Positions 27,151-36,700 of a DNA stretch of 64,000 nucleotides are shown here, piece by piece (within the stretch, counting starts at the first letter, position 1; each line of letters starts with the position of its first letter). The notes below the pieces were generated by a model. It saw only the letters and a program-made list of their open reading frames with translations, was not told the origin of the DNA and did no database searches. Where the stretch lies: contig DATKPC010000049.1 in NCBI GenBank assembly GCA_035524275.1, positions 21,921-85,920 of the forward strand, given 5' to 3'. The position numbers were made by a program, and so were the translations under genes. The DNA is from DATKPC01 sp035524275. GTDB lineage: Bacteria; Pseudomonadota; Gammaproteobacteria; Burkholderiales; Burkholderiaceae_F.

Positions 27151-28076
27151 GGGGTCCTTCCCTTCGAGGGCGGTGCCGACGCGACCTTCGGGGCGCCTGC
27201 ACCGAGCGCCTCGCGCCGCGCGATCGCGGCGACGAGTCGTGCAACGGATTCCGGATCCTCTTCGTGCGCCAGGTGGCCGAGGCCGGCGAGGACGGCCACG
27301 TGCGCGTCGGGCACCAGCGCGTGGACGCGTTGCGCCTCCGTCGGCGGTACCGTCCCGTCGCGGTCGCCGACGACGAGCGTCAGTGCGTCGCCGAGCCGCG
27401 GCAGCTCGCGCGCGAGCGGGCGCAGGTCCCAGGCCGCAAGCATCTCGAGCGTGCCGGCAACGTGCGCCGGCGTACGCAGCAGGCGGGCATAGCGCCTGCT
27501 CGTCGCCGCATCGACCGACGAGCCGGTCGAGTCGAGCAGGCGCCTGACGGCGCTGCCGTCGGCCGCGCACCAGGCAACGAGGTGCGGGGCCAGAGGATTG
27601 AGGACGACGAGTTTCGCCAATGGGGAATACAGCGCGCCCTGCCAGCCCGGCAAAGGAAGCAGGGCGCCGTTGAGGCTCACCAGCGGGATGCGGTGCGGCC
27701 GGCTGTCCAGGCACAGCCGCGCGCCGATCGCGGCGCCCGCGGAATGCCCGATATAGAGCTGCGGTTCGATATCGAGCGCCCGGAACAGGTCGCGCAACGC
27801 CGCGGCGATTCCTTCGAGCGACGGACGGTCGCGCCTCAGGCGTCCGGAGAAGCCGTGACCCGGGAGGTCGGGAGCGACCACGGTGAACGACGCCTGCAGG
27901 CGCGGCAGCAGGTGCGCCCAGCTGTGCGTCGACGAGCCGGTTCCGTGAAGCAGGACCGCGACCGGCCCGCTGCCGGCGACCTGGACGTGCCAGCTCAGTC
28001 CGGCCGCGTCGACGAACCGGCTCGACGCCCGGTTCGGCCAGTCCGTGCCGTCAACGGGCCACGACAGGCGTCCCAT
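27147..28076 (-). CDS. bchO: BchO-type alpha/beta hydrolase
   Basis: A 309-residue alpha/beta hydrolase from the ATG at 28076, which gives the family N-terminus WPVDGTDWPNRASSRFV. In-frame ATGs at 28115 and 28124 could lengthen it. The oxyanion LLHGTGSSTHSW, the nucleophile elbow YIGHSAGAAIG and the late LAGLGHLAHEE His are visible. BchO is linked to Mg-chelatase genes in purple bacteria; a direct catalytic role is unproven. A PpsR-type promoter lies 94 bp upstream, and bchO-dxs-crtI-crtB form one overlapping run. Confidence 0.87.
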   Translation of the reverse strand: MGRLSWPVDGTDWPNRASSRFVDAAGLSWHVQVAGSGPVAVLLHGTGSSTHSWAHLLPRLQASFTVVAPDLPGHGFSGRLRRDRPSLEGIAAALRDLFRALDIEPQLYIGHSAGAAIGARLCLDSRPHRIPLVSLNGALLPLPGWQGALYSPLAKLVVLNPLAPHLVAWCAADGSAVRRLLDSTGSSVDAATSRRYARLLRTPAHVAGTLEMLAAWDLRPLARELPRLGDALTLVVGDRDGTVPPTEAQRVHALVPDAHVAVLAGLGHLAHEEDPESVARLVAAIARREALGAGAPKVASAPPSKGRTP

Positions 28077-28146
28077 CGCCGCAGAAAGGGTTTCGAGCGG
28101 TAGCGCAAACGTCATCGGGAGCATCGTTGGCCGCGTTGCCGCTGGC

Positions 28147-28187
28147 ACGATGAACCAGAATCCCGCCAATGTCAATTCATATTGACG
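28147..28187 (-). promoter_or_regulatory. PpsR-type promoter of the bchO-dxs-crtIB operon
   Basis: TGTCAATTCATATTGACG (28170-28187) is a TGT-N12-ACN box. On the minus strand it ends in TTGACA (28175-28170), with a weak -10 CATCGT after 17 bp (28152-28147). It lies between bchD and bchO, so the bchO operon can be controlled apart from bchID. Confidence 0.6.
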
Positions 28188-28264
28188 CTCAATGCCGTCT
28201 ACTTTGATTTACGCTTCGCATGGCGTGCAAGGGCGTTTCATTCGTGTCCTGACTTGCGCGGCGT

Positions 28265-30196
28265 TCAGCCGCGCCCCGCGCCATCGGCGTGCCCACCCGC
28301 CTCGCTACCGCCGCGGCCACCGACCTTGCCGCCGATGCTGCCGGCGATGACGCGGGCGTCCGCATGCGGCAGCGCGACGTATTCCGCCCCAAGGGCCTCG
28401 GCCAGGGTCCGTGCGGCCGGCTGCGCACGCGGCGAGGAGTCGATCAGCAGGCTGCGGATCGAGGCCGCGCGTAGCTGCCGCGCAACGGCCTGCGCATCGG
28501 CCATGGCTCGCTCGCGCCCGGGGCTGCCGTCCAGCCCGACGTTGGCCTTGCCGTCGGTGAGTACCACCAGCAGCGGGATTTCCCCGCGCCGCAACGCAGC
28601 GCCGGCAACGCCGTGCGCGGCCAGGAGTCCGGCCGCGATCGGCGTGCCGCCCCCGCCGGGCAACGCCGCCAGGCACCGCTTGGCGCGAGCAAGGGAACGC
28701 GTCGGCGCCAACAGGATTTCCGCCGCGCTGCCGCGGAAGGCCACCAGCGCCACCTGGTCGCGCCGGACGTAGCAGTCGGCGAGAAAGAGTTCCACGGCTC
28801 CCTTCGCCTCGGCGAGCCGGTGAAGCGCGGAGGAACCGGACGCGTCGACGACGAAGATCACCGTCGTCTGCGAACGTTTCTTGTAGACGGCGACCCGAAA
28901 GTCTCCCCGCCGGACTTCGATCCGGCGCGCGTGGCCGGGCGCCCGCGAGTCGGATCGCGCGCGTTGCCTCAGTCGCTGCCATGGCGCTGCCGCCCGCAGC
29001 GTGTCGACGACCGCGAGACGAAGCTGGCCGCGGGGCTCGCCATGCCGGCTGCCGATCGGGCGGCCGCGGGCGCCGCTGCGCTGTTGCACGCCGGTTCGGC
29101 CGGATGCCGCGGCCCGCGCCCTGGCCGTCGCGCCGCGCGACAGCGCGGCCAGCAGGTGCGACGGAAGCACCGCGGCCGCCGCCGCGAGAAGGACGTCGAG
29201 CAGCGGCGGTGGTTCCTGCGCTGGCGGCGATGGGGGCGGCTCCTGCGGCGCGGAATCCTGCGCCGGCGGCGCAGGCTGCGGCGGCGACGCTTCCGGCGGC
29301 GGGGGCGGCGGCGCATCGTCGTCGCGGCCTGCCTCCGCGGGCGACGCCGGCAGCGCGCGGGCGCGCGGCCCGAGGACGAGTCGCGCCGCCCGGGCCGCAT
29401 CCGCGGTCTCGGCGCGGCGGCGACCGGCCTGCGCGGCAGAAGCGCGCGCCACGCGCAGGGCCAGCAATGGCGCGCGCAACGACGCAATCGCGAGCGCCAG
29501 CGCCGCCTCGCTCAGCGCCTCGACGAACGCCTCCGGCAATTCGACGGCAGAGACCTGGGCAGGCTGCGGCGGCGCGTCGATCGCCGCCTCGACGTCGAGT
29601 TGCTCGAAGGCGTCGCGCACATCGTCGACGCCGCAGGGTTCCAGGTCGACGCGGAACGCGAGGCGATCGCCCAGGGCTTCCGGGAGGCGCTCGTCATCGC
29701 CGATGCCTTCGTCGAGCGCGACGACGCCGAAGCGCGCCGGCGCCCGCAGGCTAAAGCCGTCGCGGTCGACCGCGACCTCGCCGCGATCGAGCACCGCGGC
29801 GATGCGCGCCGCCGTACCGGCGGGCAGCCGCTCGGCCATCGCCAGCAGCACGACCCCGCCGTCGGACTGCGCCAGCACGCCGGACTCGGCGACCGGTCGA
29901 CCGGCCTGCAGCGTGGCCGCAAGGTCGAGGCCGCCCAGCAGGCGCCCGTCGCCGATGTTGCAGGGTACCCGCCGGACGCCGCGGCAGGTTCCGGCGCGCT
30001 GCAGGCGCACGGTGAGCTGCTCGACCCAGGCATCGCGGGCGGGTCCCGCCGCGCTGCGCACGACGATGCCGCCGGTTCCGATGGGATCGATGGCGAAGAG
30101 CGCCGCCGCCCAGGCCGCGTCCGCCGCGGCGCGGGCGGCGCGCATGGCCGGCGCGGCGGCGGCGTCGGCCTCGGCGTTGCCTGCGTCAAGGGTCAC
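28265..30196 (-). CDS. bchD: Magnesium chelatase subunit D
   Basis: A 643-residue BchD that couples the BchI AAA+ ring to BchH. The N-terminal AAA-like domain is degenerate, without a proper P-loop, as in the family. A Pro/Glu/Ala-rich acidic linker spans about residues 290-340. The C-terminal von Willebrand A domain shows the metal site DASGSS and later LTDGKANVG. The start overlaps the bchI stop by 4 bp. The last ~20 residues are Gly-rich. Confidence 0.94.
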   Translation of the reverse strand: MTLDAGNAEADAAAAPAMRAARAAADAAWAAALFAIDPIGTGGIVVRSAAGPARDAWVEQLTVRLQRAGTCRGVRRVPCNIGDGRLLGGLDLAATLQAGRPVAESGVLAQSDGGVVLLAMAERLPAGTAARIAAVLDRGEVAVDRDGFSLRAPARFGVVALDEGIGDDERLPEALGDRLAFRVDLEPCGVDDVRDAFEQLDVEAAIDAPPQPAQVSAVELPEAFVEALSEAALALAIASLRAPLLALRVARASAAQAGRRRAETADAARAARLVLGPRARALPASPAEAGRDDDAPPPPPPEASPPQPAPPAQDSAPQEPPPSPPAQEPPPLLDVLLAAAAAVLPSHLLAALSRGATARARAAASGRTGVQQRSGARGRPIGSRHGEPRGQLRLAVVDTLRAAAPWQRLRQRARSDSRAPGHARRIEVRRGDFRVAVYKKRSQTTVIFVVDASGSSALHRLAEAKGAVELFLADCYVRRDQVALVAFRGSAAEILLAPTRSLARAKRCLAALPGGGGTPIAAGLLAAHGVAGAALRRGEIPLLVVLTDGKANVGLDGSPGRERAMADAQAVARQLRAASIRSLLIDSSPRAQPAARTLAEALGAEYVALPHADARVIAGSIGGKVGGRGGSEAGGHADGAGRG

Positions 30197-31236
30197 GTCG
30201 CGGCGGCCTGGCCGTCGAATGCCTCGGCCAGCGCGCGTTCGATGCGCACGTTGGAGCCGGTATCGTCGAGAGGATTTCGGCGCAGCCGATGCCTCAACGC
30301 GATCGGCGCGACGCGGGCCAGGTGCCGGTCACCGACGACGCGATCGCCGTCGATGCTCGCCAGCGCGCGCGCCGCGCGCATCAGCGTGAGTTCGCCACGG
30401 AGGCCGTCGGTGCCCAGTTTCATGCACAGCGCCGCGGCGCGCTCCAGCGTCGCGTCCGGAACCTCGGTCGCGGCGAGGCGACGGCGCGCCGCAATGATGC
30501 GCCGGCGCAGCTTTTCGTCCTCCGCGTGCCAGGCGCGCAGGAAAGCCGCCGGATCGCGGTCGAACGCGTCGCGGCGTCGCACGACCTCCACGCGTGTCGG
30601 CAGGTCGGTCGGCGTGCGCACTTCGACCGCAAGGCCGAAGCGGTCAAGGAGTTGCGGCCGCAGTTCGCCCTCTTCCGGATTGCCGCTGCCGACCAGCACG
30701 AAACGCGCCGGGTGCCGGACACTGATGCCTTCGCGCTCGACGACGTTCTCGCCGGAGGCCGCGACATCGAGCAGCAGGTCGACGAGGTGGTCCTCGAGCA
30801 GGTTCACCTCGTCGATGTAGAGGAAGCCGCGATGCGCGCGCGCCAGCAGACCGGGCTCGAAGGCCTTCACGCCGTCGGCCAGCGCGCGCTCGAGGTCGAG
30901 CGCGCCGGCGACGCGATCCTCGGTCGCACCCAGCGGCAGGTCCACCACCGGAACCGGCACCAGATGGCTTTTCAGCGGAGCCTTCTTCACGCCGCGCCCG
31001 CGACACGTGCCGCAAAGACCGGCCGGCGACTCGACGGCGCAACCGTACGGACAGTCGACGACCGCGCGCATCGGCGGCAGCAGCGCGGCCAGCGCGCGCA
31101 CGGCGGTCGATTTTCCGGTGCCGCGATCGCCCAGGACGAGCACGCCGCCGATCGACGGATCGACGCTCGCCATCAGCAGCGCGAGCTTCATGTCGTCCTG
31201 GCCAACGATGGCCGAGAACGGGAATGGAACGGCCAT
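30193..31236 (-). CDS. bchI: Magnesium chelatase ATPase subunit I
   Basis: A 347-residue AAA+ ATPase that powers Mg insertion into protoporphyrin IX with BchD and BchH. Walker A is LGDRGTGKSTAVRAL near residue 36, Walker B FLYIDEVNLLEDHLVDLLLD, sensor 1 LVGSGNPEEGELRPQLLDRF. The start is ATG at 31236. A 12-bp tandem repeat lies just upstream. Confidence 0.96.
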   Translation of the reverse strand: MAVPFPFSAIVGQDDMKLALLMASVDPSIGGVLVLGDRGTGKSTAVRALAALLPPMRAVVDCPYGCAVESPAGLCGTCRGRGVKKAPLKSHLVPVPVVDLPLGATEDRVAGALDLERALADGVKAFEPGLLARAHRGFLYIDEVNLLEDHLVDLLLDVAASGENVVEREGISVRHPARFVLVGSGNPEEGELRPQLLDRFGLAVEVRTPTDLPTRVEVVRRRDAFDRDPAAFLRAWHAEDEKLRRRIIAARRRLAATEVPDATLERAAALCMKLGTDGLRGELTLMRAARALASIDGDRVVGDRHLARVAPIALRHRLRRNPLDDTGSNVRIERALAEAFDGQAAAT

Positions 31237-31253
31237 CGTGTCAGTCCCTCATT

Positions 31254-31301
31254 GGCGTCGCGGACGGCGTCGCGGACGATGTCGCGGTCGGCGTCGCGAT
31301 C
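31254..31301. repeat. Four-copy degenerate 12-bp tandem repeat before bchI
   Basis: The plus strand reads GGCGTCGCGGAC twice, then GATGTCGCGGTC and GGCGTCGCGATC. Copies differ by at most three bases. It begins 17 bp upstream of the bchI start, in the gap to bciB. It could arise by slippage; effect on bchI translation is unknown. Confidence 0.7.
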
Positions 31302-31381
31302 GGTGGGCATTCTGTCAGATGTCGCCGCAGGCCGCCGTCGCCCGTCGTGCTATACGATGCGGCCGCATGCACGAAGGCCCG

Positions 31382-32635
31382 ATGGACACGCGCACCGGCG
31401 ACCGCCCCGGCGACCGCACCGACGACACCGCCGCGACCTGGTCGCCGCCGGTCGGACCGGCCGCCGCGCGCCGCCTGTGCACCGATTGCGGCATCTCGCG
31501 CAGCGAAGATCCGAAACGCTGCGGCCGCGCCTGCCAGTTCATCGATCCCGACTACGCGTCGCTCGAGCGGCGCGTCCACGGACGCGCCCGCGACCCGGAT
31601 CGCGCCGACGAGCGATTCTTCGGCCCGTACCGGCGGATGCTGCGTGCCGCGCTCGCGTCCCCGCGTCCCGGTGCGCAATGGACCGGCATCGCGACACGCA
31701 TTGGCGAGCGGCTCCTGGAGGCGGGCGAGGTCGACGCCGTGCTGACGATGACCGCGGCGGCCGGTGACCGCTGGCGCCCGCAGCCGATGCTCGTGACGCG
31801 CCCCGACGGCATGGCGCAGGCGCGCGGAATGCGAATGGGCCATGCGCCGCTTCTCGCGCTGCTGCAGCCGGCACGCGAGCGCGGCTACCGCCGGATCGCG
31901 GTCATCGGCATCCCGTGCCAGGTCTACGCGTTGCGCGCGCTGCAGGACGAACTGGGCTTCGATCGGATCGACGTCATCGGCACCCCCTGCTCGGACAACA
32001 CGACGACCGAGAACTTCCACCGCTTCCTCGCGCTGCTGTCGGACAAGCCGGAAACGATCACCTACCTGGAGTTCCGCGCCGACTATCACGTCGAGTTGCG
32101 CTTCGCGGACGGTCGCCGCCGCGAAATCCCGTTCCTGCAGCTGCCGCTGTCTCGCCTTCCGCCCGACTTCTTTCCGTTGACCTGCCGCACCTGCGTCGAC
32201 TACACCAACGCGCTGGCGGACCTCACGGTGGGCTACATGGGCGGCGAAGGCGAGCAATGGCTGGTGGTACGAAACGACCGCGGCGAGCAGCTGGTGCGCC
32301 TCGTCGAGAACGAGTTGCGGATCGCCGCGCCCGGCAGCGCCGGCAAGCGGCGCGCGCACGTGCGCGGATTCCTTGCCAATACGGAGCGCGCCGCGGGCGG
32401 GCTGCCGCTGCGCCGGATGCCCGACTGGCTTCGCCCCGTGGTCGGCTGGCTGATGCCGCGAATCGGGCCGCGCGGGCTGGAGTTCGCGCGCGCGCGCGTC
32501 GAGATGAAGGCGGTCGAGACCGTCATCCACCTGCGGCGCGAAGCGCCGCGCCGCGTCAAGTCGATGGTGCCGGAGCACGTCTGGCGCCTCGTCGAGCCGT
32601 ACGGGCTCATCCGGCGCGACGACGAACAGCGCTAG
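31382..32635 (+). CDS. bciB: Divinyl (proto)chlorophyllide 8-vinyl reductase, BciB type
   Basis: A 417-residue FrhB-family flavo-iron-sulfur protein that reduces the C8 vinyl group of divinyl chlorophyllides with ferredoxin. The N-terminal cluster motif CTDCGISRSEDPKRCGRACQ is typical, with further Cys in IGIPCQVYALR, GTPCSDNTTTENF and TCRTCVDYTNALAD. The ATG at 31382 has GAAGG 6 bp upstream; an ATG at 31367 without ribosome site would add five residues. It stands alone on the plus strand between bchI and a hydrolase. No bciA-like gene is seen here. Confidence 0.9.
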   Translation: MDTRTGDRPGDRTDDTAATWSPPVGPAAARRLCTDCGISRSEDPKRCGRACQFIDPDYASLERRVHGRARDPDRADERFFGPYRRMLRAALASPRPGAQWTGIATRIGERLLEAGEVDAVLTMTAAAGDRWRPQPMLVTRPDGMAQARGMRMGHAPLLALLQPARERGYRRIAVIGIPCQVYALRALQDELGFDRIDVIGTPCSDNTTTENFHRFLALLSDKPETITYLEFRADYHVELRFADGRRREIPFLQLPLSRLPPDFFPLTCRTCVDYTNALADLTVGYMGGEGEQWLVVRNDRGEQLVRLVENELRIAAPGSAGKRRAHVRGFLANTERAAGGLPLRRMPDWLRPVVGWLMPRIGPRGLEFARARVEMKAVETVIHLRREAPRRVKSMVPEHVWRLVEPYGLIRRDDEQR

Positions 32636-32673
32636 CGCGGACGCCGGCCGGGGCATGCCCGGCGCCGCTCGCG

Positions 32674-33609
32674 TCATCGGCGATCCTCGTCGAGGAACTC
32701 GCGAACGACGCGCAACGACTCGGCCGGAACCTCTTCCTGCGGGATATGGCCGACACCCGGCAGCACGACGAGGCGCGCGTGCGGCAGGCAGCCAAGATAG
32801 TCGGTCGCGTTCGACGCCGGAATCATCGCGTCGGCGGCCCCCCACACGAGCAGCGTCGGCGCCTCGATCCGCCGCAACTCGGGCACCGGGTCGTCGCGCT
32901 CGGCCTGCTGCAGCCGCGCGACCATCGCCGAACGCACCGTCGGCGCTCGAATGAGGTCGTAGTAACGGTCGACGAGCGCATCGGTCAGGGCCGAGCGGTC
33001 GCCGAAGGCGGGCGCAAGGTTCATCCGCAACACGGCGCGCGGCAGCACGACCTGCATCGCCCGGGCAACCAGCGGCACGTGCGCCGGCTGTCCCGAGGCC
33101 CGCGCGTAGTCGGTGCCGGGGATCGGAAAGCCGTCGGGCGCCAGCAGCACGAGGCGTTCGACGCGTGACGGCAGCGCCGCCGCGAGATGCCAGGCGAGTC
33201 GCCCGCCCATCGAATGGCCGACGAAGGTCGCGCGGGGCACGTCCAGCGTGTCCATCAGCGCCGCGATCACCTCGACGCCGCGTCGATCGGAGTAGTCGCC
33301 CCCGGGGTCGGCGCCGGTGAGCCCGGCGCCGGGCAGGTCGAGCCGGATCACGCGGTGATCGCGCTGCAGGTCCTGCGCCCAGGCCTCCCAGGTGTGGAGG
33401 CTGGAACCGAAGCCGTGCAGCAGGACGACGGCAGGAGCGCCGCGCGGACCGGTGTCGCGGACATGGATCCGCAGGCCGGCGGCCGCGACGAAGGTGCTCG
33501 GCGCCCGGGCGTAGCGCGCCTCGAGCACGCTGCGGTCCTCGTCCGGCGTCCACAGCCAGCCGGCCGCAGCCACCAGCGCCACGATGACAAGACCCACCAC
33601 GATCGACAT
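32674..33609 (-). CDS. Membrane-anchored alpha/beta hydrolase
   Basis: A 311-residue alpha/beta hydrolase with an N-terminal membrane helix (about residues 3-20). The oxyanion region is LLHGFGSSLHTWEAW, the nucleophile elbow VGHSMGGRLAWHL, the acid LVWGAADAMIP and the base PGVGHIPQEEVP. It is divergent from bchH, and the PpsR-type box of bchH lies in the shared region. It resembles BchO only in fold. Substrate unknown; a role in pigment or lipid ester turnover is only suggested by location. Confidence 0.8.
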   Translation of the reverse strand: MSIVVGLVIVALVAAAGWLWTPDEDRSVLEARYARAPSTFVAAAGLRIHVRDTGPRGAPAVVLLHGFGSSLHTWEAWAQDLQRDHRVIRLDLPGAGLTGADPGGDYSDRRGVEVIAALMDTLDVPRATFVGHSMGGRLAWHLAAALPSRVERLVLLAPDGFPIPGTDYARASGQPAHVPLVARAMQVVLPRAVLRMNLAPAFGDRSALTDALVDRYYDLIRAPTVRSAMVARLQQAERDDPVPELRRIEAPTLLVWGAADAMIPASNATDYLGCLPHARLVVLPGVGHIPQEEVPAESLRVVREFLDEDRR

Positions 33610-33704
33610 CTCCGTCCGGCACCCGCACGCCGGCCAAGGTTCACGTCGGCTGCCGGCTTCCGTCCGTTTCGGGGCACATGACAATTTAACGTGACTTTCG
33701 TTAT

Positions 33705-33745
33705 TGTAAACACCGATTGACACACCGGTAGGGACGCTCTAGATT
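33705..33745 (+). promoter_or_regulatory. PpsR-type promoter of bchH
   Basis: TGT-AAACACCGATTG-ACA (33705-33722) is a perfect TGT-N12-ACA box. TTGACA at 33717-33722 forms the -35, a 17-bp spacer follows, and TAGATT at 33740-33745 is the -10, the same hexamer as at bchC. The bchH ATG begins at 33753, seven bases after the -10, so the mRNA may have no leader. Confidence 0.8.
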
Positions 33746-33752
33746 GCCCGCC

Positions 33753-36700
33753 ATGGTCAGGGTTTCCACGGCTCGTTCAGCAGCGGCGCCCCGTTCCGCG
33801 GTGTCGTTGCGCCCGGCAACGGAAGAGGCGCACGCCGGCGCCACGCCGATCCGCGTCGTCATCGTCACGATGGACACGCACCTTGCCAGCGCGACGATGC
33901 GGGCGACGACGGCGCTGAAGCGCCACATACCCGGGCTCGCGCTGGCCATGCACGCCGCCGCGGAATGGAGTTCCGATCCGTCCAGCCTGCAGCGCTGCAT
34001 CGACGACATCCGGCAAGGCGACATCGTCATCGCGACGATGCTTTTCCTCGAGGACCACTTCGTCCCGATACTGCCCGCGCTGCGCGCGCGCCGCGAAGCC
34101 TGCGACGCGCTGGTCTGCGCGATGTCGGCCGCCGAGGTCGTGCGGCTGACGCGGCTCGGCAAGTTCGACATGGATCGCCCGGCCAGCGGCCCGATGGCGC
34201 TGCTCAAGCGCTTGCGCGGCGGCGGCAAGGACAAGCCGTCGGGCGGCGCGGCGTCGGGCCAAGCGACGGCCCACGGCGGCGCGGCGCAGATCAGGATGCT
34301 GCGCCGGATCCCGCGGATGCTGCGGTTCATTCCCGGCACCGCGCAGGACGTCCGCGCCTACTTCCTGACGCTGCAATACTGGCTCGGGGGTTCGGAAGAG
34401 AACATGTTCAACATGATTCGCTTCCTGGTCGATCGCTATGCCGACGGCCCGCGCCGCGGCTTGCGCGGAGCCAGCAAGGTGGATCCGCCGATCGAGTATC
34501 CGGATGTCGGCATCTATCACCCGCGACTTCCGGGACGCATCGCCGAGCGCGCGGAGTTGTTGCCTCGCGCGGCCGCCGGCGAACCGCGCCGCGGCCGCGT
34601 CGGGCTGCTGATGTTGCGCTCCTACCTGCTGGCGGGCAACGCCGGCCACTACGACGGCGTCATTGCCGCGATGGAATCGTGCGGATTGCAGGTCGTGCCC
34701 GCCTTTGCCGCCGGGCTCGACGCCCGGCCGGCGATCGAGAAGTACTTCGTTCGCGACGGACGCGCCATCGTCGACGCGGTCGTCTCGCTCACCGGCTTTT
34801 CTCTCGTCGGCGGCCCGGCCTACAACGACGCGCGCGCTGCCGAGGAGATCCTTGCGCAGCTCGACGTGCCCTACCTGTCCGCGCATCCGGTGGAGTTCCA
34901 GACACTGGACCAGTGGGCCGCGTCGGAGCGCGGGCTGCTGCCGGTCGAGAGCACGATCATGGTCGCGATCCCGGAGCTCGACGGCGCGACGAGCCCGATC
35001 GTCTTCGGCGGCCGGGCCGGCGCGCCCGGCGTCACCTGCTCCGGCTGCGCGCAGGCCTGTCGCTTCACCGCAAGCGACAACTCGCTCGACATGCGGCCCT
35101 GCCCGGAACGGGCGCAAATGCTGGCCTCGCGGGTCCTGCGGCTCATCGGATTGCGCAAGACGGCGCCGTCGCGCCGCAAGGTCGCGATCGTCCTCTTCAA
35201 TTTCCCGCCGAACGCCGGCAACACCGGGACCGCGGCGCACCTCGGGGTCTTCGAGTCGCTCTTCAACACGCTGAAGGCGATGAAGGCCGAGGGCTATGCG
35301 GTCGAGTTGCCGGCGAGCGTCGACGCCCTGCGCGAGGACGTCGTGCATGGCAACGCCGAACAGTACGGCGCCGATGCCAATGTCGCTGCACTCGTCGGTG
35401 CCGAGGAACACGTGCGCCGCGAGCGCTGGCTCGCGGAGATCGAGGCGCAATGGGGCGCGGCGCCCGGCCGGCAGCTGAGCAACGGCAGCTCGATCTTCAT
35501 CCTCGGCAAGCGCTACGGCAACGTCCTCGTCGCGATCCAGCCGGCCTTCGGGCATGAAGGCGATCCGATGCGCCTGATGTTCGAGAAGGGCCACACCCCG
35601 ACACACGCCTTCTCGGCGTTCTGCCGCTACCTGCGCGAGGACTTCGGCGCCGACGCCCTGCTGCATTTCGGCACGCACGGCGCGCTGGAATTCATGCCGG
35701 GCAAGCAGTCCGGAATGTCCGGCTCCTGCTGGCCGGACCGCCTGATCGGCGACATGCCGAACATCTACCTCTACGCCTCGAACAATCCGTCCGAAGGCGC
35801 CATCGCCAAGCGTCGCGCGGGCGCGACGCTGGTGAGTTACCTGACGCCGCCGGTGGCCCAGGCCGGCCTGTATCGCGGCCTGCTGGAACTGAAGTCGTCG
35901 ATCGAGCAATGGCGCGGGCTGCCCGCCGACGCCCCGGACGCGAAGCGTGCTGAGACCGCGGCGGTCATCCAGGCGCAGGCCGCGGCCCTCGAACTGTGCG
36001 CCGCGGAGCCGGCCTGGAGCACCGCGACCGGCGGCGACGCCGAGGCGCGCATCGCCGGCCTCGGGGCGCAGATCCTGGAACTGGAATACACGCTGATCCC
36101 CCACGGGCTCCATGTCGTGGGCCAGGTGCCGGCAGCCGAGCACCGCGTCGAGATGCTGATGGCGATGGCGGAAGCGGGCCATGGCGTCCGCCCGCCGCGC
36201 GAGGCGATCGAGTCGATCGTCCGCGGCGGCAGCGCGGAGGACGCGTGGGCCGCCGCGGAGGAACCGGCGGACCTCGGACTTGACCTGCTGCGCGAATTGT
36301 CCGGATTCAGCCGGCAACTGGCGCAGGAAACCGAGATCCCGGCGCTGCTTCGCGCGCTCGACGGCCGCTACATCCGGCCGGCGCCCGGCGGCGATATCCT
36401 GCGCACGCCGGCCGTCCTGCCGACCGGCCGCAATCTGCACGGCTTCGATCCGTTCCGGATCCCGAGTCCATTTGCCGTGCGCGACGGCGCGCTGCAGGCG
36501 CAGCGCCTCCTCGATCGCTATGCCGACGACGGCCACGCGCTGCCGGAGTCGATCGCGATCGTGCTGTGGGGCACCGACAACCTGAAGACCGAGGGCGGTC
36601 CGATCGCCCAAGTGCTCGCGCTGATGGGCGCGCTGCCGCGGTTCGACAGCTACGGCCGCATCGCCGGGGCGACGCTGATTCCGCTGGAGCAACTTCGCCG

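Noticed and set aside
23663..27244. A 1193-codon minus-strand frame that would look like a crtI fusion
   Set aside because: The part before 25207 is dxs read in the wrong phase. crtI begins at the TTG overlapping the dxs stop.
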